From: Pseudomonas sp. PDNC002
GTDB taxonomy: Bacteria; Pseudomonadota; Gammaproteobacteria; Pseudomonadales; Pseudomonadaceae
Length of the DNA stretch: 64,000 bases
Assembly: GCF_016919445.1 (NCBI RefSeq)
Contig: NZ_CP070356.1
Location: 6,265,502-6,329,501 of the forward strand
Direction: 5' to 3'
Positions 49,904-58,305 of this stretch are shown piece by piece. Each line of letters starts with the position of its first letter. The first letter of the stretch is position 1. The notes beneath the pieces are model-generated. The model was not told the origin of the DNA, did not search any database, and was given only the letters and a program-made list of their open reading frames with translations. Made by a program: the position numbers and the translations under genes.

Positions 49904-51067
49904 ATGCCCACTTCGCTTCTCGTCCTCGCTTTGTCCGCGTTTGCCATCGGCACCACGGAATTCGTGATCATGGGCCTGTTGCCCGAGGTCGCGGGCGACC
50001 TGTCCGTCTCCATTCCCGCCGCCGGCTGGCTGGTCAGCGGCTATGCCTTCAGCGTCGCCATCGGCGCGCCGATCATGGCGCTGCTCACGGCCCGACTGCC
50101 GCGCAAGACCGCGCTGCTGATGCTCATGGGCATCTTCATCCTCGGCAACCTGCTCTGCGCGGTGGCCGCCAACTACGGCCTGCTGATGCTGGCGCGGATC
50201 ATCACTGCGCTCTGCCACGGCGCCTTCTTCGGCATCGGCTCGGTGGTCGCCGCCAGCCTGGTGCCGGCCAACCGCAAGGCTTCCGCCGTGGCCCTGATGT
50301 TCACCGGCCTGACCCTGGCCAACGTGCTCGGCGTTCCGGCCGGTACCGCGCTGGGCCAGGTCGCTGGCTGGCGCTCGCCTTTCTGGGCGGTGACCCTGAT
50401 CGGCGTCGTCGCCCTGATCAGCCTGTGGCGCGTGCTGCCCAAGCAACACGATGAAGAAGCGGTGGACATGCGCAAGGAAGTCGCCGCGCTGCGCAACGGC
50501 CCGCTGTGGCTGGCGCTGGGCACCACCGTGCTGTTCTCCGCCGCCGTCTTCGCGCTGTTCACCTACGTCGCGCCGCTGCTGGGGGAGGTCACCCAGGTTT
50601 CCCCGCGCGGCATCACCTGGACCCTGGTACTGATCGGCCTCGGCCTGACCCTGGGCAACATCATCGGAGGCCGCCTCGCCGACTGGCGCCTGGGCACGAC
50701 CCTGGCCGGCGTGTTCGCCACCATGGCCGTCGTCTCCACCGTGCTGAGCTGGACCAGCGCCTCGCTGATCCCGGCCGAAATCACCCTGTTCATCTGGGCC
50801 GCCGCTGCCTTCGCCGCCGTGCCTGCCCTGCAGGTCAACGTGGTCCGCGTCGGCGGCGCCGCGCCCAACCTCGTCGCCACCCTGAACATCGGCGCCTTCA
50901 ACGTCGGCAACGCCATTGGCGCCTGGGTCGGCGGCAGCGTCATCGACCACGGCCTGGGCCTGACCCGCGTGCCCCTGGCCGGCGCCGTGCTCTCCGTACT
51001 CGCGCTGATCGCGGTGATGATCGCGTTCAGCGGCAAGCCCAACCAGCCCCAAACCGTCCTCGATTGA
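49904..51067 (+). CDS. MFS transporter, DHA1 (AraJ/YdhP-like)
   Basis: A 387-aa carrier with 12 membrane segments. The N-terminus LLVLALSAFAIGTTEFVIMGLLPEVAGDLSVSIPAAGWLVSGYA is typical of AraJ, YdhP and related exporters (SGYAFSVAIGAP loop; LTARLPRKTALL). Family members export sugars or drugs. AGGAG lies before ATG 49904. It sits between the ArsR regulator and xenB, 34 bp before the latter, so the two probably form one unit. The pumped compound may be a xenobiotic related to XenB chemistry, which is inference. Confidence 0.9.
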   Translation: MPTSLLVLALSAFAIGTTEFVIMGLLPEVAGDLSVSIPAAGWLVSGYAFSVAIGAPIMALLTARLPRKTALLMLMGIFILGNLLCAVAANYGLLMLARIITALCHGAFFGIGSVVAASLVPANRKASAVALMFTGLTLANVLGVPAGTALGQVAGWRSPFWAVTLIGVVALISLWRVLPKQHDEEAVDMRKEVAALRNGPLWLALGTTVLFSAAVFALFTYVAPLLGEVTQVSPRGITWTLVLIGLGLTLGNIIGGRLADWRLGTTLAGVFATMAVVSTVLSWTSASLIPAEITLFIWAAAAFAAVPALQVNVVRVGGAAPNLVATLNIGAFNVGNAIGAWVGGSVIDHGLGLTRVPLAGAVLSVLALIAVMIAFSGKPNQPQTVLD

Positions 51068-51100
51068 TCCTCCACCCTCACCCCGTATTGGAGTAACGCA

Positions 51101-52150
51101 ATGACTACGCTTTTCGATCCCATCGTCATCGGTGACCTGGAACTGCCCAACCGCATCATCATGGCCCCGCTGACCCGCTGCCGCGCCGACGAAGGCCGCG
51201 TGCCCAACGCGCTGATGGCCGAGTACTACTCCCAGCGCGCCGATGCCGGCCTGATCCTCAGCGAAGCCACCTCGGTGACCCCGATGGGCGTCGGCTACCC
51301 GGACACCCCCGGCATCTGGTCCGACGATCAGGTTCGCGGCTGGACCAACGTCACCAAGGCCATACACGCCAATGGCGGCCGCATCTTCCTGCAGCTGTGG
51401 CACGTCGGCCGCATCTCCGACCCGCTGTATCTGAACGGCGAAACCCCGGTAGCACCGAGCGCCCTCAAACCGGCCGGCCATGTCAGCCTGGTGCGCCCGA
51501 TCAAGGAATTCGTCACCCCGCGTGCCCTGGAAACCGAAGAGATCGCCGACATAGTCGAGGCCTACCGCATCGGTGCCGAGAACGCCAAGGCCGCCGGCTT
51601 CGACGGCGTGGAAATCCACGGTGCCAATGGCTACCTGCTCGACCAGTTCCTGCAGAGCAGCACCAACCAGCGCAACGACCAATACGGCGGCTCCATCGAG
51701 AACCGCGCCCGCCTGCTGCTGGAAGTCACCGACGCCGCCATCGGCGTGTGGGGCGCCGGCCGCGTCGGTGTGCACCTGGCTCCGCGCATGGACTCCCACG
51801 ACATGGGCGATGCCGACCCACTGGCCACCTTCGGCTATGTGGCCCGCGAGCTGGGCAAGCGCGGCGTGGCGTTCATCTGCACCCGCGAGAAGGCCGCTGA
51901 CGACAGCATCGGCCCGAAACTGAAGGAAATCTTCGGCGGCGTGTACATCGCCAACGAACGCTTCACCAAGGAAACCGCCAGCGAGTGGCTGGAAAGCGGC
52001 AAGGCTGATGCGGTGGCATTCGGCATTCCGTTCATCGCCAACCCGGACCTGGTGACTCGCCTGCAGAAAGGCGCCGCCTGGAACGAGCCGCACCCGGAAA
52101 CCTTCTACGGCAAGGGCCCGGTCGGCTACCTGGACTACCCGCGCCTGTAA
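51101..52150 (+). CDS. xenB: Xenobiotic reductase, Old Yellow Enzyme family
   Basis: FMN-dependent NADPH oxidoreductase that reduces activated C=C bonds, N-ethylmaleimide and nitroesters or nitroaromatics. The 349-aa length and sequence are those of XenB-type enzymes: MTTLFDPIVIGDLELPNRIIMAPLTRCRAD, QLWHVGRISDP, the active-site pair in GVEIHGANGYLLDQFLQSSTNQRNDQYGGSIENR, and FIANPDLVTRL near the C-terminus. A ribosome site (GGAG) lies 9 bases upstream. It follows the MFS gene, as PA4356 follows PA4355 (recalled). An intrinsic terminator follows. Confidence 0.94.
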   Translation: MTTLFDPIVIGDLELPNRIIMAPLTRCRADEGRVPNALMAEYYSQRADAGLILSEATSVTPMGVGYPDTPGIWSDDQVRGWTNVTKAIHANGGRIFLQLWHVGRISDPLYLNGETPVAPSALKPAGHVSLVRPIKEFVTPRALETEEIADIVEAYRIGAENAKAAGFDGVEIHGANGYLLDQFLQSSTNQRNDQYGGSIENRARLLLEVTDAAIGVWGAGRVGVHLAPRMDSHDMGDADPLATFGYVARELGKRGVAFICTREKAADDSIGPKLKEIFGGVYIANERFTKETASEWLESGKADAVAFGIPFIANPDLVTRLQKGAAWNEPHPETFYGKGPVGYLDYPRL

Positions 52151-52171
52151 GGGTTCGGACTAGCGCCAACG

Positions 52172-52203
52172 AAAAGGGCGCCTTCATTTGAAGGCGCCCT
52201 TTT
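52172..52203 (+). terminator. Terminator of xenB
   Basis: A 15-bp stem AAAAGGGCGCCTTCA / TGAAGGCGCCCTTTT with a 2-base loop lies 21 bp after the xenB stop codon and ends in TTTT. Confidence 0.93.
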
Positions 52204-52230
52204 CATTTCTGCGCAAGGCAACAACCCTGT

Positions 52231-52505
52231 GTAGGAGCAACTGTCTCTCGGGAAGCCCGCGCCGACGCTTTCCCCTCACCCCAGCCCTGGCTACGCGCCC
52301 CGCTCCTGAGGGAGAGGGAGCCGTCCGCGCAGGCTGACGCAAAGGTTTCAGCCTGCACCTAACGGTCCCCTCTCCCCCTGGGAGAGAGTTAGGGTGAGGG
52401 CCGACCCAAGCACAGAGGCATCTCGTAGGAGCGGACTCCGTCCGCGATCGATTACCGACAGCTCCGAGTTGGCCGGTGGCACATCGCGGACAGGGTCCGC
52501 TCCTA
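52231..52505. repeat. Composite repeat module (families A and B, with insert)
   Basis: Order: GTAGGAGCAACTGTCTC, the family-B left arm CCCCTCACCCCAGCCCTGG with the GCTACGCGCCCCGCTCCT block, AGGTTTCAGCCTGCACC, the B right arm, then the family-A pair at 52426-52448 and 52483-52505. It fills the gene-free interval between xenB and feoC. Confidence 0.85.
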
Positions 52506-52521
52506 CACCGGTCGCCCGGAG

Positions 52522-52797
52522 TTACCTATAGGAGCTGCTCCAGCGCAAGGGCGTGGCGACATGGCGACCGGAGAGGCGATACCCGGTCGTCGAACACCGC
52601 GTCGCCTCCGCGCATCCCTTGCAACTCCCGCAGACCGCCGGCTCGGGCGCGACCTTTTCCACCACGCCCATCACCAGCAGCCTTTCCAGCAAAGCTTCGA
52701 GCAGCGCCCTGGAGGCGCCGAGGCGTTGAGCGAGGGTCGGCACATCCGCCTCCCCCATCTCGCCCAGCAGGTTGCGCACCGCGATTGCCGTGACCAT
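52522..52797 (-). CDS. feoC: FeoC-like ferrous iron transport regulator
   Basis: A 91-aa protein with a small winged helix (VRNLLGEMGEADVPTLAQRLGASRALLEALLERLLVMGVVEKV) followed by a cysteine cluster CGSCKGCAEATRC that may hold an iron-sulfur cluster. FeoC stabilises FeoB or regulates the feo genes. The start codon shares a base with the feoB stop (TGATG), so translation is coupled. The operon order feoA-feoB-feoC is on the minus strand. Confidence 0.9.
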   Translation of the reverse strand: MVTAIAVRNLLGEMGEADVPTLAQRLGASRALLEALLERLLVMGVVEKVAPEPAVCGSCKGCAEATRCSTTGYRLSGRHVATPLRWSSSYR

Positions 52798-55091
52798 CAG
52801 TGACAGCTCCCCGCCGGAGCCGCGCGCAACTCGCGCTCGCTATCCAGCTCCAGGCCGCGCCGGCCGACCCAGCGCAGGATCAGGAACAGCGCCAGGTTGA
52901 ATATCAGCACCACGCTGATAGCTACCGCGCTGTACTGCGGATGTTCGGCGAAGCTGAATACCTGGTAGCACAGGGTCGCCAGCGAGTACGCCACGTTGAG
53001 TCCCCAGAACACCGCAAAGGTCATCCAGCCACGGCCGCTTTCGCGGGTCAGCGCGCCGAGTGTCGCCACGCAGGGCACATAGAGCAGCACGAAGACGAGA
53101 TAGCTGTAGGCGGCCAGCGGGCTACCGAACTTGGCGGCGAAGGTGCCCATGGAGCCCTCCTCCATCTCGCCGTCGGCCATGCTCGCGGCGACCGGGTTGG
53201 CCAACACGCTGAGGCTGAAGGAGTCGCGCAAACCGTCGAGAGTGTCCTGGCCAGCCTGTTTCAGTTGGCCCCAGAGATCGTAGGCATCGGCGTCGAAGGC
53301 TTCGCCCTGGATGTGCTCGGCGGTGTAGAGGGTATTCAGCGTGCCGACCACCACTTCCTTCGCCAGCGCGCCGGTGACCAGGCCGACCGTGGCCTGCCAG
53401 TTGTCCTCGTGCACGCCCATGGGTTTGAGCAGCGGCGTGACCTTGTGGCTGAGACTGGAAAGCGCCGAGTCGGCGATGTCGCCCTGCACCGGGCGGCCGT
53501 CGAGGGTGACGCTGTTGAGGCCGCCGATCACCAGGCTGACCAGGATGATCACCGTCCCGGCGCGGACCACGAAGGCGCGCAGGCGCATCCAGGTCTGCAG
53601 CAGCAGGCTGCGCAGGTGCGGCACATGGTACAGCGGCAACTCCATGACGAAGGGCGAGGCCTCGCCGCGCATCAGCGTGTGCTTGAGCAGCAGCCCGGTC
53701 AGCACCGCCACGACGATGCCCAGCAGGTACAGCGAGAAGATCGCCAGCGCACCGTTCTGCCCGAAGAAGGCCGCGGCGAAGACGGCGAAGATCGCCAGCC
53801 GCGCACCGCAGGACATGAACGGCGCCATCATCGAGGTCATCAGGCGCTCACGCGGGTTGTCCAGGGTGCGGGTGCCCATGATCGACGGCACGTTGCAGCC
53901 AAAGCCGACGATCAGCGGCACGAAGGATTTGCCCGGCAGGCCGAGGGCCTGCATCAGGCGGTCCATGACGAAGGCCGCGCGAGCCATGTAGCCGGAGTCT
54001 TCGAGCAGCGCGAGGAACAGGTACATCAGGCCGATCTGCGGGATCAGCGGCAGTACCGCATTGATGCCGCCGCCCAGGCCCTGGGCCAGCAGCGCGGTCA
54101 GCCAGTCCGGCGCGCCGGTGCGCGCGCCCAGCCACTGGATGCCGTCGATGAACAGCGCCGAGGAGCCCTGGTCGAAGATCGGCTGCAATGCGCCACCCAG
54201 GGTGATGGCGAAGAAGAACATCAGGTACATCACCAAGAGGAACACCGGAATGCCCAGCCAGCGGTTCAGCGCAATGCTGTCCAGCACCTGGGTCAGGCGA
54301 TGCGGCGCGGCGTCACGATGGTTACTGGCGCGCTCGCAGAGTTCGCCGATCAGACGGTAGCGCGCATCTACCAGCAGCAGCTCCGGGTCTTCGCCGCAGG
54401 CGCAGCGGATTGCGTCACGCGCGGCCAGCAGGCTCGCCGGTTCGAGCTGGAGCTGACGGGCGCTGTGCAGGTCGCCTTCCAGCGCCAGCAGGGCCATCCA
54501 CGCCTGGGTTGGCGGCGCGTCGGCGGGCAACAGTTGAGTGACGGCGTTGCGCAGCGCAGCGGGATACGGCACTTGCAGCGGCGTCTGGGCAGTCAGGCCG
54601 TCGATGGCCTCCTTCAGCGCATCGATGCCTTCGCCACGGGTCGACACCAGCGGCACTACGGGGCAACCCAGCTCCCGTGCCAGCGCCTCGCGGTCGATGT
54701 TCAGGCCCTGGGTGCGGGCGATATCGAGCATGTTCAGCGCGACCACGCAGGGCAGGCCCATCTCGCGCAGCTGCACGGTGAGGTAGAGATTGCGTTCGAG
54801 GTTGGTCGCGTCGACGACGTTGACCAGCACGTCCACCTCACCATCGACGATGCAGCGCCGGGCGATCTGCTCGTCCAGCGAAGCCTGGGTCGACAAGGTG
54901 GTCAGCGAATAGGTGCCTGGCAGGTCCACCAGTCGCACGTTGTGACGCGCCGTGCGGAAGCTGCCTTCCTTGCGCTCCACGGTGACGCCGGCCCAGTTGC
55001 CGACGCGCTGGCGCGAGCCGGTGAGCTGGTTGAACAGGGTGGTCTTGCCCGCGTTGGGGTTGCCGATCAGGCCGATGCGCAGTTCATCCAT
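52797..55091 (-). CDS. feoB: Ferrous iron transport protein B
   Basis: Inner-membrane ferrous iron importer. The 764-aa protein has an N-terminal GTPase domain with P-loop GNPNAGKTT (residues 10-18), a switch/G3 region DLPGTYSLT and G4-type NMLD. Two Gate domains follow with the FeoB signatures (GCNVPSIMGTRTL and SCGARLAIFAVFAAAFF), about ten membrane helices in all. FeoA starts upstream and ends 6 bp before it. Expression is probably iron-repressed through Fur and favoured at low oxygen, inferred from the family. Confidence 0.97.
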   Translation of the reverse strand: MDELRIGLIGNPNAGKTTLFNQLTGSRQRVGNWAGVTVERKEGSFRTARHNVRLVDLPGTYSLTTLSTQASLDEQIARRCIVDGEVDVLVNVVDATNLERNLYLTVQLREMGLPCVVALNMLDIARTQGLNIDREALARELGCPVVPLVSTRGEGIDALKEAIDGLTAQTPLQVPYPAALRNAVTQLLPADAPPTQAWMALLALEGDLHSARQLQLEPASLLAARDAIRCACGEDPELLLVDARYRLIGELCERASNHRDAAPHRLTQVLDSIALNRWLGIPVFLLVMYLMFFFAITLGGALQPIFDQGSSALFIDGIQWLGARTGAPDWLTALLAQGLGGGINAVLPLIPQIGLMYLFLALLEDSGYMARAAFVMDRLMQALGLPGKSFVPLIVGFGCNVPSIMGTRTLDNPRERLMTSMMAPFMSCGARLAIFAVFAAAFFGQNGALAIFSLYLLGIVVAVLTGLLLKHTLMRGEASPFVMELPLYHVPHLRSLLLQTWMRLRAFVVRAGTVIILVSLVIGGLNSVTLDGRPVQGDIADSALSSLSHKVTPLLKPMGVHEDNWQATVGLVTGALAKEVVVGTLNTLYTAEHIQGEAFDADAYDLWGQLKQAGQDTLDGLRDSFSLSVLANPVAASMADGEMEEGSMGTFAAKFGSPLAAYSYLVFVLLYVPCVATLGALTRESGRGWMTFAVFWGLNVAYSLATLCYQVFSFAEHPQYSAVAISVVLIFNLALFLILRWVGRRGLELDSERELRAAPAGSCH

Positions 55092-55097
55092 GGTCGA

Positions 55098-55325
55098 TCA
55101 GTCCTGCGCTTCGAGCTGGAGAAACGCCAGGTCGCGGCGGCGCAGCACCAGGCTGCACTGGCGGGTATCCACCTGCACCGGATCGCCCAGCGGCGCCACG
55201 CGGCGCACCTTCAGCTCGGCGCCCGGCAACAGCCCCATGGAAAACAACCGCTGGCGGAAGGCGGCGCCGATTCCGGGCCGGTAGCCGGTGATGCGGTACC
55301 GGCGTTGTGCTTGAAGGTCGAGCAT
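55098..55325 (-). CDS. feoA: Ferrous iron transport protein A
   Basis: A 75-aa SH3-like protein (RRYRITGYRPGIGAAFRQRLFSMGLLPGAELKVRRVAPLGDPVQVDTRQCSLVLRRRDLAFLQLE) that matches FeoA: the MGLLPG turn and DPVQVD segment are diagnostic. It helps FeoB activity in the cytoplasm. It is the first gene of feoABC, with a possible Fur site upstream. Confidence 0.94.
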   Translation of the reverse strand: MLDLQAQRRYRITGYRPGIGAAFRQRLFSMGLLPGAELKVRRVAPLGDPVQVDTRQCSLVLRRRDLAFLQLEAQD

Positions 55326-55360
55326 GGAGGGCCTCCTGGCGAAATCGGCGACACGAGAGA

Positions 55361-55381
55361 ATCTAAATAACTCTCATTTGT
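55361..55381 (-). promoter_or_regulatory. Possible Fur box upstream of feoA
   Basis: The minus strand reads AAATGAGAGTTATTTAGATT. The left half (AATGAGA-TTATT) matches Fur-box halves, but the right half is weak. It lies about 40 bp before feoA. Confidence 0.45.
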
Positions 55382-55465
55382 CGGCCATTATTCGCCCCGC
55401 GCTCCGAGCCAAACCTGACTCAAGACAAGAAATGCCCTTGCTACCCCCAAAGAGGGATAGCCAGA

Positions 55466-55501
55466 AAAAAGCCCCCGGACCTTACGGCGCGGGGGCTTTT
55501 T
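55466..55501 (-). terminator. Terminator of the coiled-coil membrane protein gene
   Basis: GC stem GCCCCCG / CGGGGGC flanked by A and T runs (AAAAA before, TTTTT after), placed 14 bp after the stop codon at 55515 on the minus strand. It faces the feoA promoter region. Confidence 0.85.
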
Positions 55502-55514
55502 GCAGTGCTTGCGG

Positions 55515-56354
55515 TCAGCGGCTGCTGAGCTGCTGCTGGAGGTTCTGCACCTGAGTCTGCAGGGTGTTGATGTTGCGCATCACCTGGATGCGGAAGACAT
55601 CGAACTCCTTGGTATCGCTGTTGGCCTGGCCTTGGCGACCGTCGACCTCGGAGCGCAGCACGAACAGATCGTCCTGAATGCTCTTGATCGCCTTGGCCTG
55701 GCTGCCGTCTTTCTTCAGGTTGGCGATTTCCGTGTTGAGCGCCTGGATCTGCTGATTGGCGGCGGCAAGGTCTGTCTGCACGTTCTTGAACTTGGCCTGC
55801 TCATCGGAAATGGCCTTGAGCTTGCCGTCCAGTTGCGCGATCAGTTGCGCGGCGCTGTCCTGCTGAGCCTTGAGGTCATCGTTGATCTGCGCCAGGCGCT
55901 TGCCCTGGGCACCGTCGAACTCCGACAGGGAAGTCTGCTGCGCCTTGGCCTGCTCGGCCAGACGGCCCTGCAGCTGCTTGACCTGCAGCTTCAGTGCTTC
56001 GCGGTCGCTCATGCCGTTGGACTCGTTGGCGACGAACTTGCCACGGATATCGTCGAGGCGACCGGCGGCTTCCTCACTGATCTTGGCGAAACTTTCCTGG
56101 GTGGCGATCAGCTGTTGTTCCATCAGCATCAGTTGCTGGTGGCTCCACCAGGCCACGCCGCCCAGGGCGATGGCCATGGCCGCGACCAGTGCCCACAGCG
56201 GGCCGGTGCTGGCGCCGCGTTTCACCGGTTCGGGCAGCGGGCGACCATTGGGCTCGACCACGCGGCGCGGGTGATGACCGAACTCGTCGCGGTCCGCGGA
56301 GTCGGTCGAGAGGCTGGGAACATCATCGAACTCGTCGAATGCATCGTTACGCAT
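55515..56354 (-). CDS. Membrane-anchored coiled-coil protein, 279 aa
   Basis: An acidic cytoplasmic N-terminus (MRNDAFDEFDDVPSLSTD), one membrane helix (GPLWALVAAMAIALGGVAWW, about residues 50-70) and then a long periplasmic alpha-helical coiled coil rich in Gln, Lys and Asp (QLMLMEQQLIATQESFAKISEEAAG to the end). This plan fits envelope scaffolds such as the PA4360 equivalent (recalled). No enzymatic motif is visible. The ATG at 56354 was chosen since upstream in-frame sequence is basic and unlike protein. Confidence 0.82.
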   Translation of the reverse strand: MRNDAFDEFDDVPSLSTDSADRDEFGHHPRRVVEPNGRPLPEPVKRGASTGPLWALVAAMAIALGGVAWWSHQQLMLMEQQLIATQESFAKISEEAAGRLDDIRGKFVANESNGMSDREALKLQVKQLQGRLAEQAKAQQTSLSEFDGAQGKRLAQINDDLKAQQDSAAQLIAQLDGKLKAISDEQAKFKNVQTDLAAANQQIQALNTEIANLKKDGSQAKAIKSIQDDLFVLRSEVDGRQGQANSDTKEFDVFRIQVMRNINTLQTQVQNLQQQLSSR

Positions 56355-56604
56355 GGAATGAACCTGTGGGGATAAAGCGGCGTGTTGCCTGCGCAGCGCG
56401 CAGTATATCCGTTCATGTGACGCCGTGAGCAGCGTGCCATCACGGGGCGCGACGCACCTCGTCGGCGCACAGAAGACCCGTGACGGAGGTCGCAGTTCCC
56501 CAGGCGACCCGCCAATAGTGGCTTTGCGACACCGTGGCACGCCCCTTGCTCCCGCTCCAGATACTTGGCGCCGTGTTGGCGCCCTTCGCGGGGGAGGAAG
56601 TCGG

Positions 56605-56898
56605 GTGATCGAACTCAACAAGGCCATCCTGGATTGCATGCGCGAACTGCGCCGCCGTCTGCGTGAAGAACAGGCACTGGACATCCAGTATCAGCAGAGC
56701 GATGCGATCGAGCGGATGCTGCGCGCCTGTGCCGACTCGGTATGCGAAGACACTCGCCAGATGGGCGAGCGCCTCAGCGAATTGAGCGGCGTGAAGCTGC
56801 CGCGTGTGGTGCAGGAGCCGAGCTTCCTGCCGATGCAGGGTGGCGGGGAGCAGCAATACTCCGGGCCTTTGCGGGGCGGTGCCCGCAGCGCGCGCTAG
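56605..56898 (+). CDS. Small helical protein of unknown function, 97 aa
   Basis: A basic helical protein (ELNKAILDCMRELRRRLREEQALDIQYQQSDAIERMLRACADSVCEDTRQMGERLSELSG) with a flexible Gly/Arg-rich tail. GTG 56605 was chosen because GGAGG lies 8 bases upstream. It is divergent from the coiled-coil gene at 56354 across 250 bp. The family is not recognised, and no membrane segment or signal was seen. Confidence 0.65.
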   Translation: MIELNKAILDCMRELRRRLREEQALDIQYQQSDAIERMLRACADSVCEDTRQMGERLSELSGVKLPRVVQEPSFLPMQGGGEQQYSGPLRGGARSAR

Positions 56899-56913
56899 AT
56901 TGGGAATGTTCTA

Positions 56914-57120
56914 GTAGGAGCAACGATCTTCTTCGGTCACTCTGTGCCACTGCATTCCCCTCACCCCAGCCCTCTCCCAAAGGGAGAGGGGGCAGACCGT
57001 GCCAACTGACGCCATGGTTTCACCCTGCACCGACTGGTCCCCTCTCCCTCAGGAGCGGGGCGCGTAGCCAGGGTTAGGGTGAGGGCCGACCCAAGCGCAG
57101 AGGCATCCCGTAGGAGCGAG
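56914..57120. repeat. Composite repeat module (family B and part of A)
   Basis: GTAGGAGCAACGATC, the family-B left arm CCCCTCACCCCAGCCCTC, TTTCACCCTGCACC, a right arm with AGGAGCGGGGCGCGTAGCC and GGTTAGGGTGAGGG, then a lone half of family A (TAGGAGCGAG at 57111). It fills the space before the stop codon at 57124. Confidence 0.82.
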
Positions 57121-57123
57121 CCC

Positions 57124-58113
57124 TCAGGCACCCCGCACCCGCCACCAATCGCAGAACTCGTCCAGCGCATCCCACAGGCTGTTCTGCGGGTCGTAGTCGA
57201 GGTACTGACGGGCGCGGGAGATATCCAGGGAAAAGTCCTTGGCCATCACCGCCATGCCCAGGCGATGCAGGGTCGGCTCCGGGCGGCCGGGCAGGATCGT
57301 GGACACGCCTTCGTTGATCAACGCCAGGCTGTAGGCCAACCCGTAGGGCATGTGTCCCTCCACCGGCGGCATATCCAGGCGGCGCAGCACGTAGTTCACC
57401 ACGTCCCACAGCGGCAGCGGCTGGCCGTTGCTGATGTTGTAGGCCTGGCCGAGCGCCTCGTCACCCGCCATCAGGCTGGCGAACAGCGCGTCGTTGAGGT
57501 TCTGGATGCTGGTGAAATCCACCTTGTTCAGCCCCTGCCCGATGATGCGCAGGCGACCCTTGCGGTGCGCGGCGATCATCCGCGGGAAGATGCTGGTGTC
57601 GCCGGCGCCGGTGACGAAGCGCGGACGCAGCGCCAGCACTTCCAGGCCGAACTCCTGGGCGCCGAGGGCGACCAGTTCCGACTGGTACTTGGTCGAGCCG
57701 TAATGGTTGGCGAAGCGCTTGGGCACCTGCTCTTCATTGATGCCGACATGGGACTGGCCGTCGAAATAGATCGACGGCGACGACAGATGCACCAGGCGGC
57801 GCACCTTCTGCTTCAGGCAGGCCTCGACGATGGACTCGGTCATCACCACGTTGGCCTGGTGGAAGTAGTCATGACTACCCCAAACGCCGACCGCACCAGC
57901 GCAATGCACCACGGCATCGACATCACTGCACAGCGCGCGTACCAGCGTCGGGTCCGACAGGTCGCCGGCCATGAACTCCGCACCGCGCGCCACCAGCGGC
58001 TGCAGCGCTTCCTCGCGGCGTCCGTTCACCCGCACCGCCAGGCCCTGCTCCAGGGCGAAACGGGCGAAACGCCCGCCAATGAACCCGCTGGCTCCGGTGA
58101 CCAGAATCTTCAT
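57124..58113 (-). CDS. NAD(P)-dependent epimerase/3-beta-hydroxysteroid dehydrogenase family
   Basis: A 329-aa extended short-chain dehydrogenase. Rossmann motif VTGASGFIGGRFARF (GxxGxxG), VVHCAGAVGVWG, VHLSSPSIYFDG with the serine, and the catalytic Tyr-Lys pair in HYGSTKYQSE. It reduces or epimerises a substrate that is not evident, perhaps a steroid-like or polyketide-like compound. It matches PA4361 by position (recalled). ATG 58113 is the natural start of the Rossmann fold. Confidence 0.9.
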   Translation of the reverse strand: MKILVTGASGFIGGRFARFALEQGLAVRVNGRREEALQPLVARGAEFMAGDLSDPTLVRALCSDVDAVVHCAGAVGVWGSHDYFHQANVVMTESIVEACLKQKVRRLVHLSSPSIYFDGQSHVGINEEQVPKRFANHYGSTKYQSELVALGAQEFGLEVLALRPRFVTGAGDTSIFPRMIAAHRKGRLRIIGQGLNKVDFTSIQNLNDALFASLMAGDEALGQAYNISNGQPLPLWDVVNYVLRRLDMPPVEGHMPYGLAYSLALINEGVSTILPGRPEPTLHRLGMAVMAKDFSLDISRARQYLDYDPQNSLWDALDEFCDWWRVRGA

Positions 58114-58305
58114 GCACGCCACTCCTGTTTTTATTTCCGGCGACTCTATCAGCCGCCGCACGCTACCACTCTGGCCTTGCACGCCAGAAACGAATCCTTG
58201 CAGGCCGCAGCGCGCCGGCAGGGTTGCACGACTTGAGTTCGGCGACATGCCGGGGGTGGTTGCGACTACCCTTGAGGCACTGACGCGTTTCCACGAGGCC
58301 ACATC

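Noticed and set aside
49778-52093. 771-codon minus-strand frame opposite the MFS and xenB genes
   Set aside because: Shadow frame; the plus-strand genes have clear families, starts and a terminator.
52800-55370. 856-codon plus-strand frame opposite feoB
   Set aside because: Shadow of feoB and feoA.
41407-57120. Repeated CCCTCACC modules considered as a CRISPR array
   Set aside because: Copies are kilobases apart, palindromic and lack regular spacers or cas genes; they are REP-like elements.
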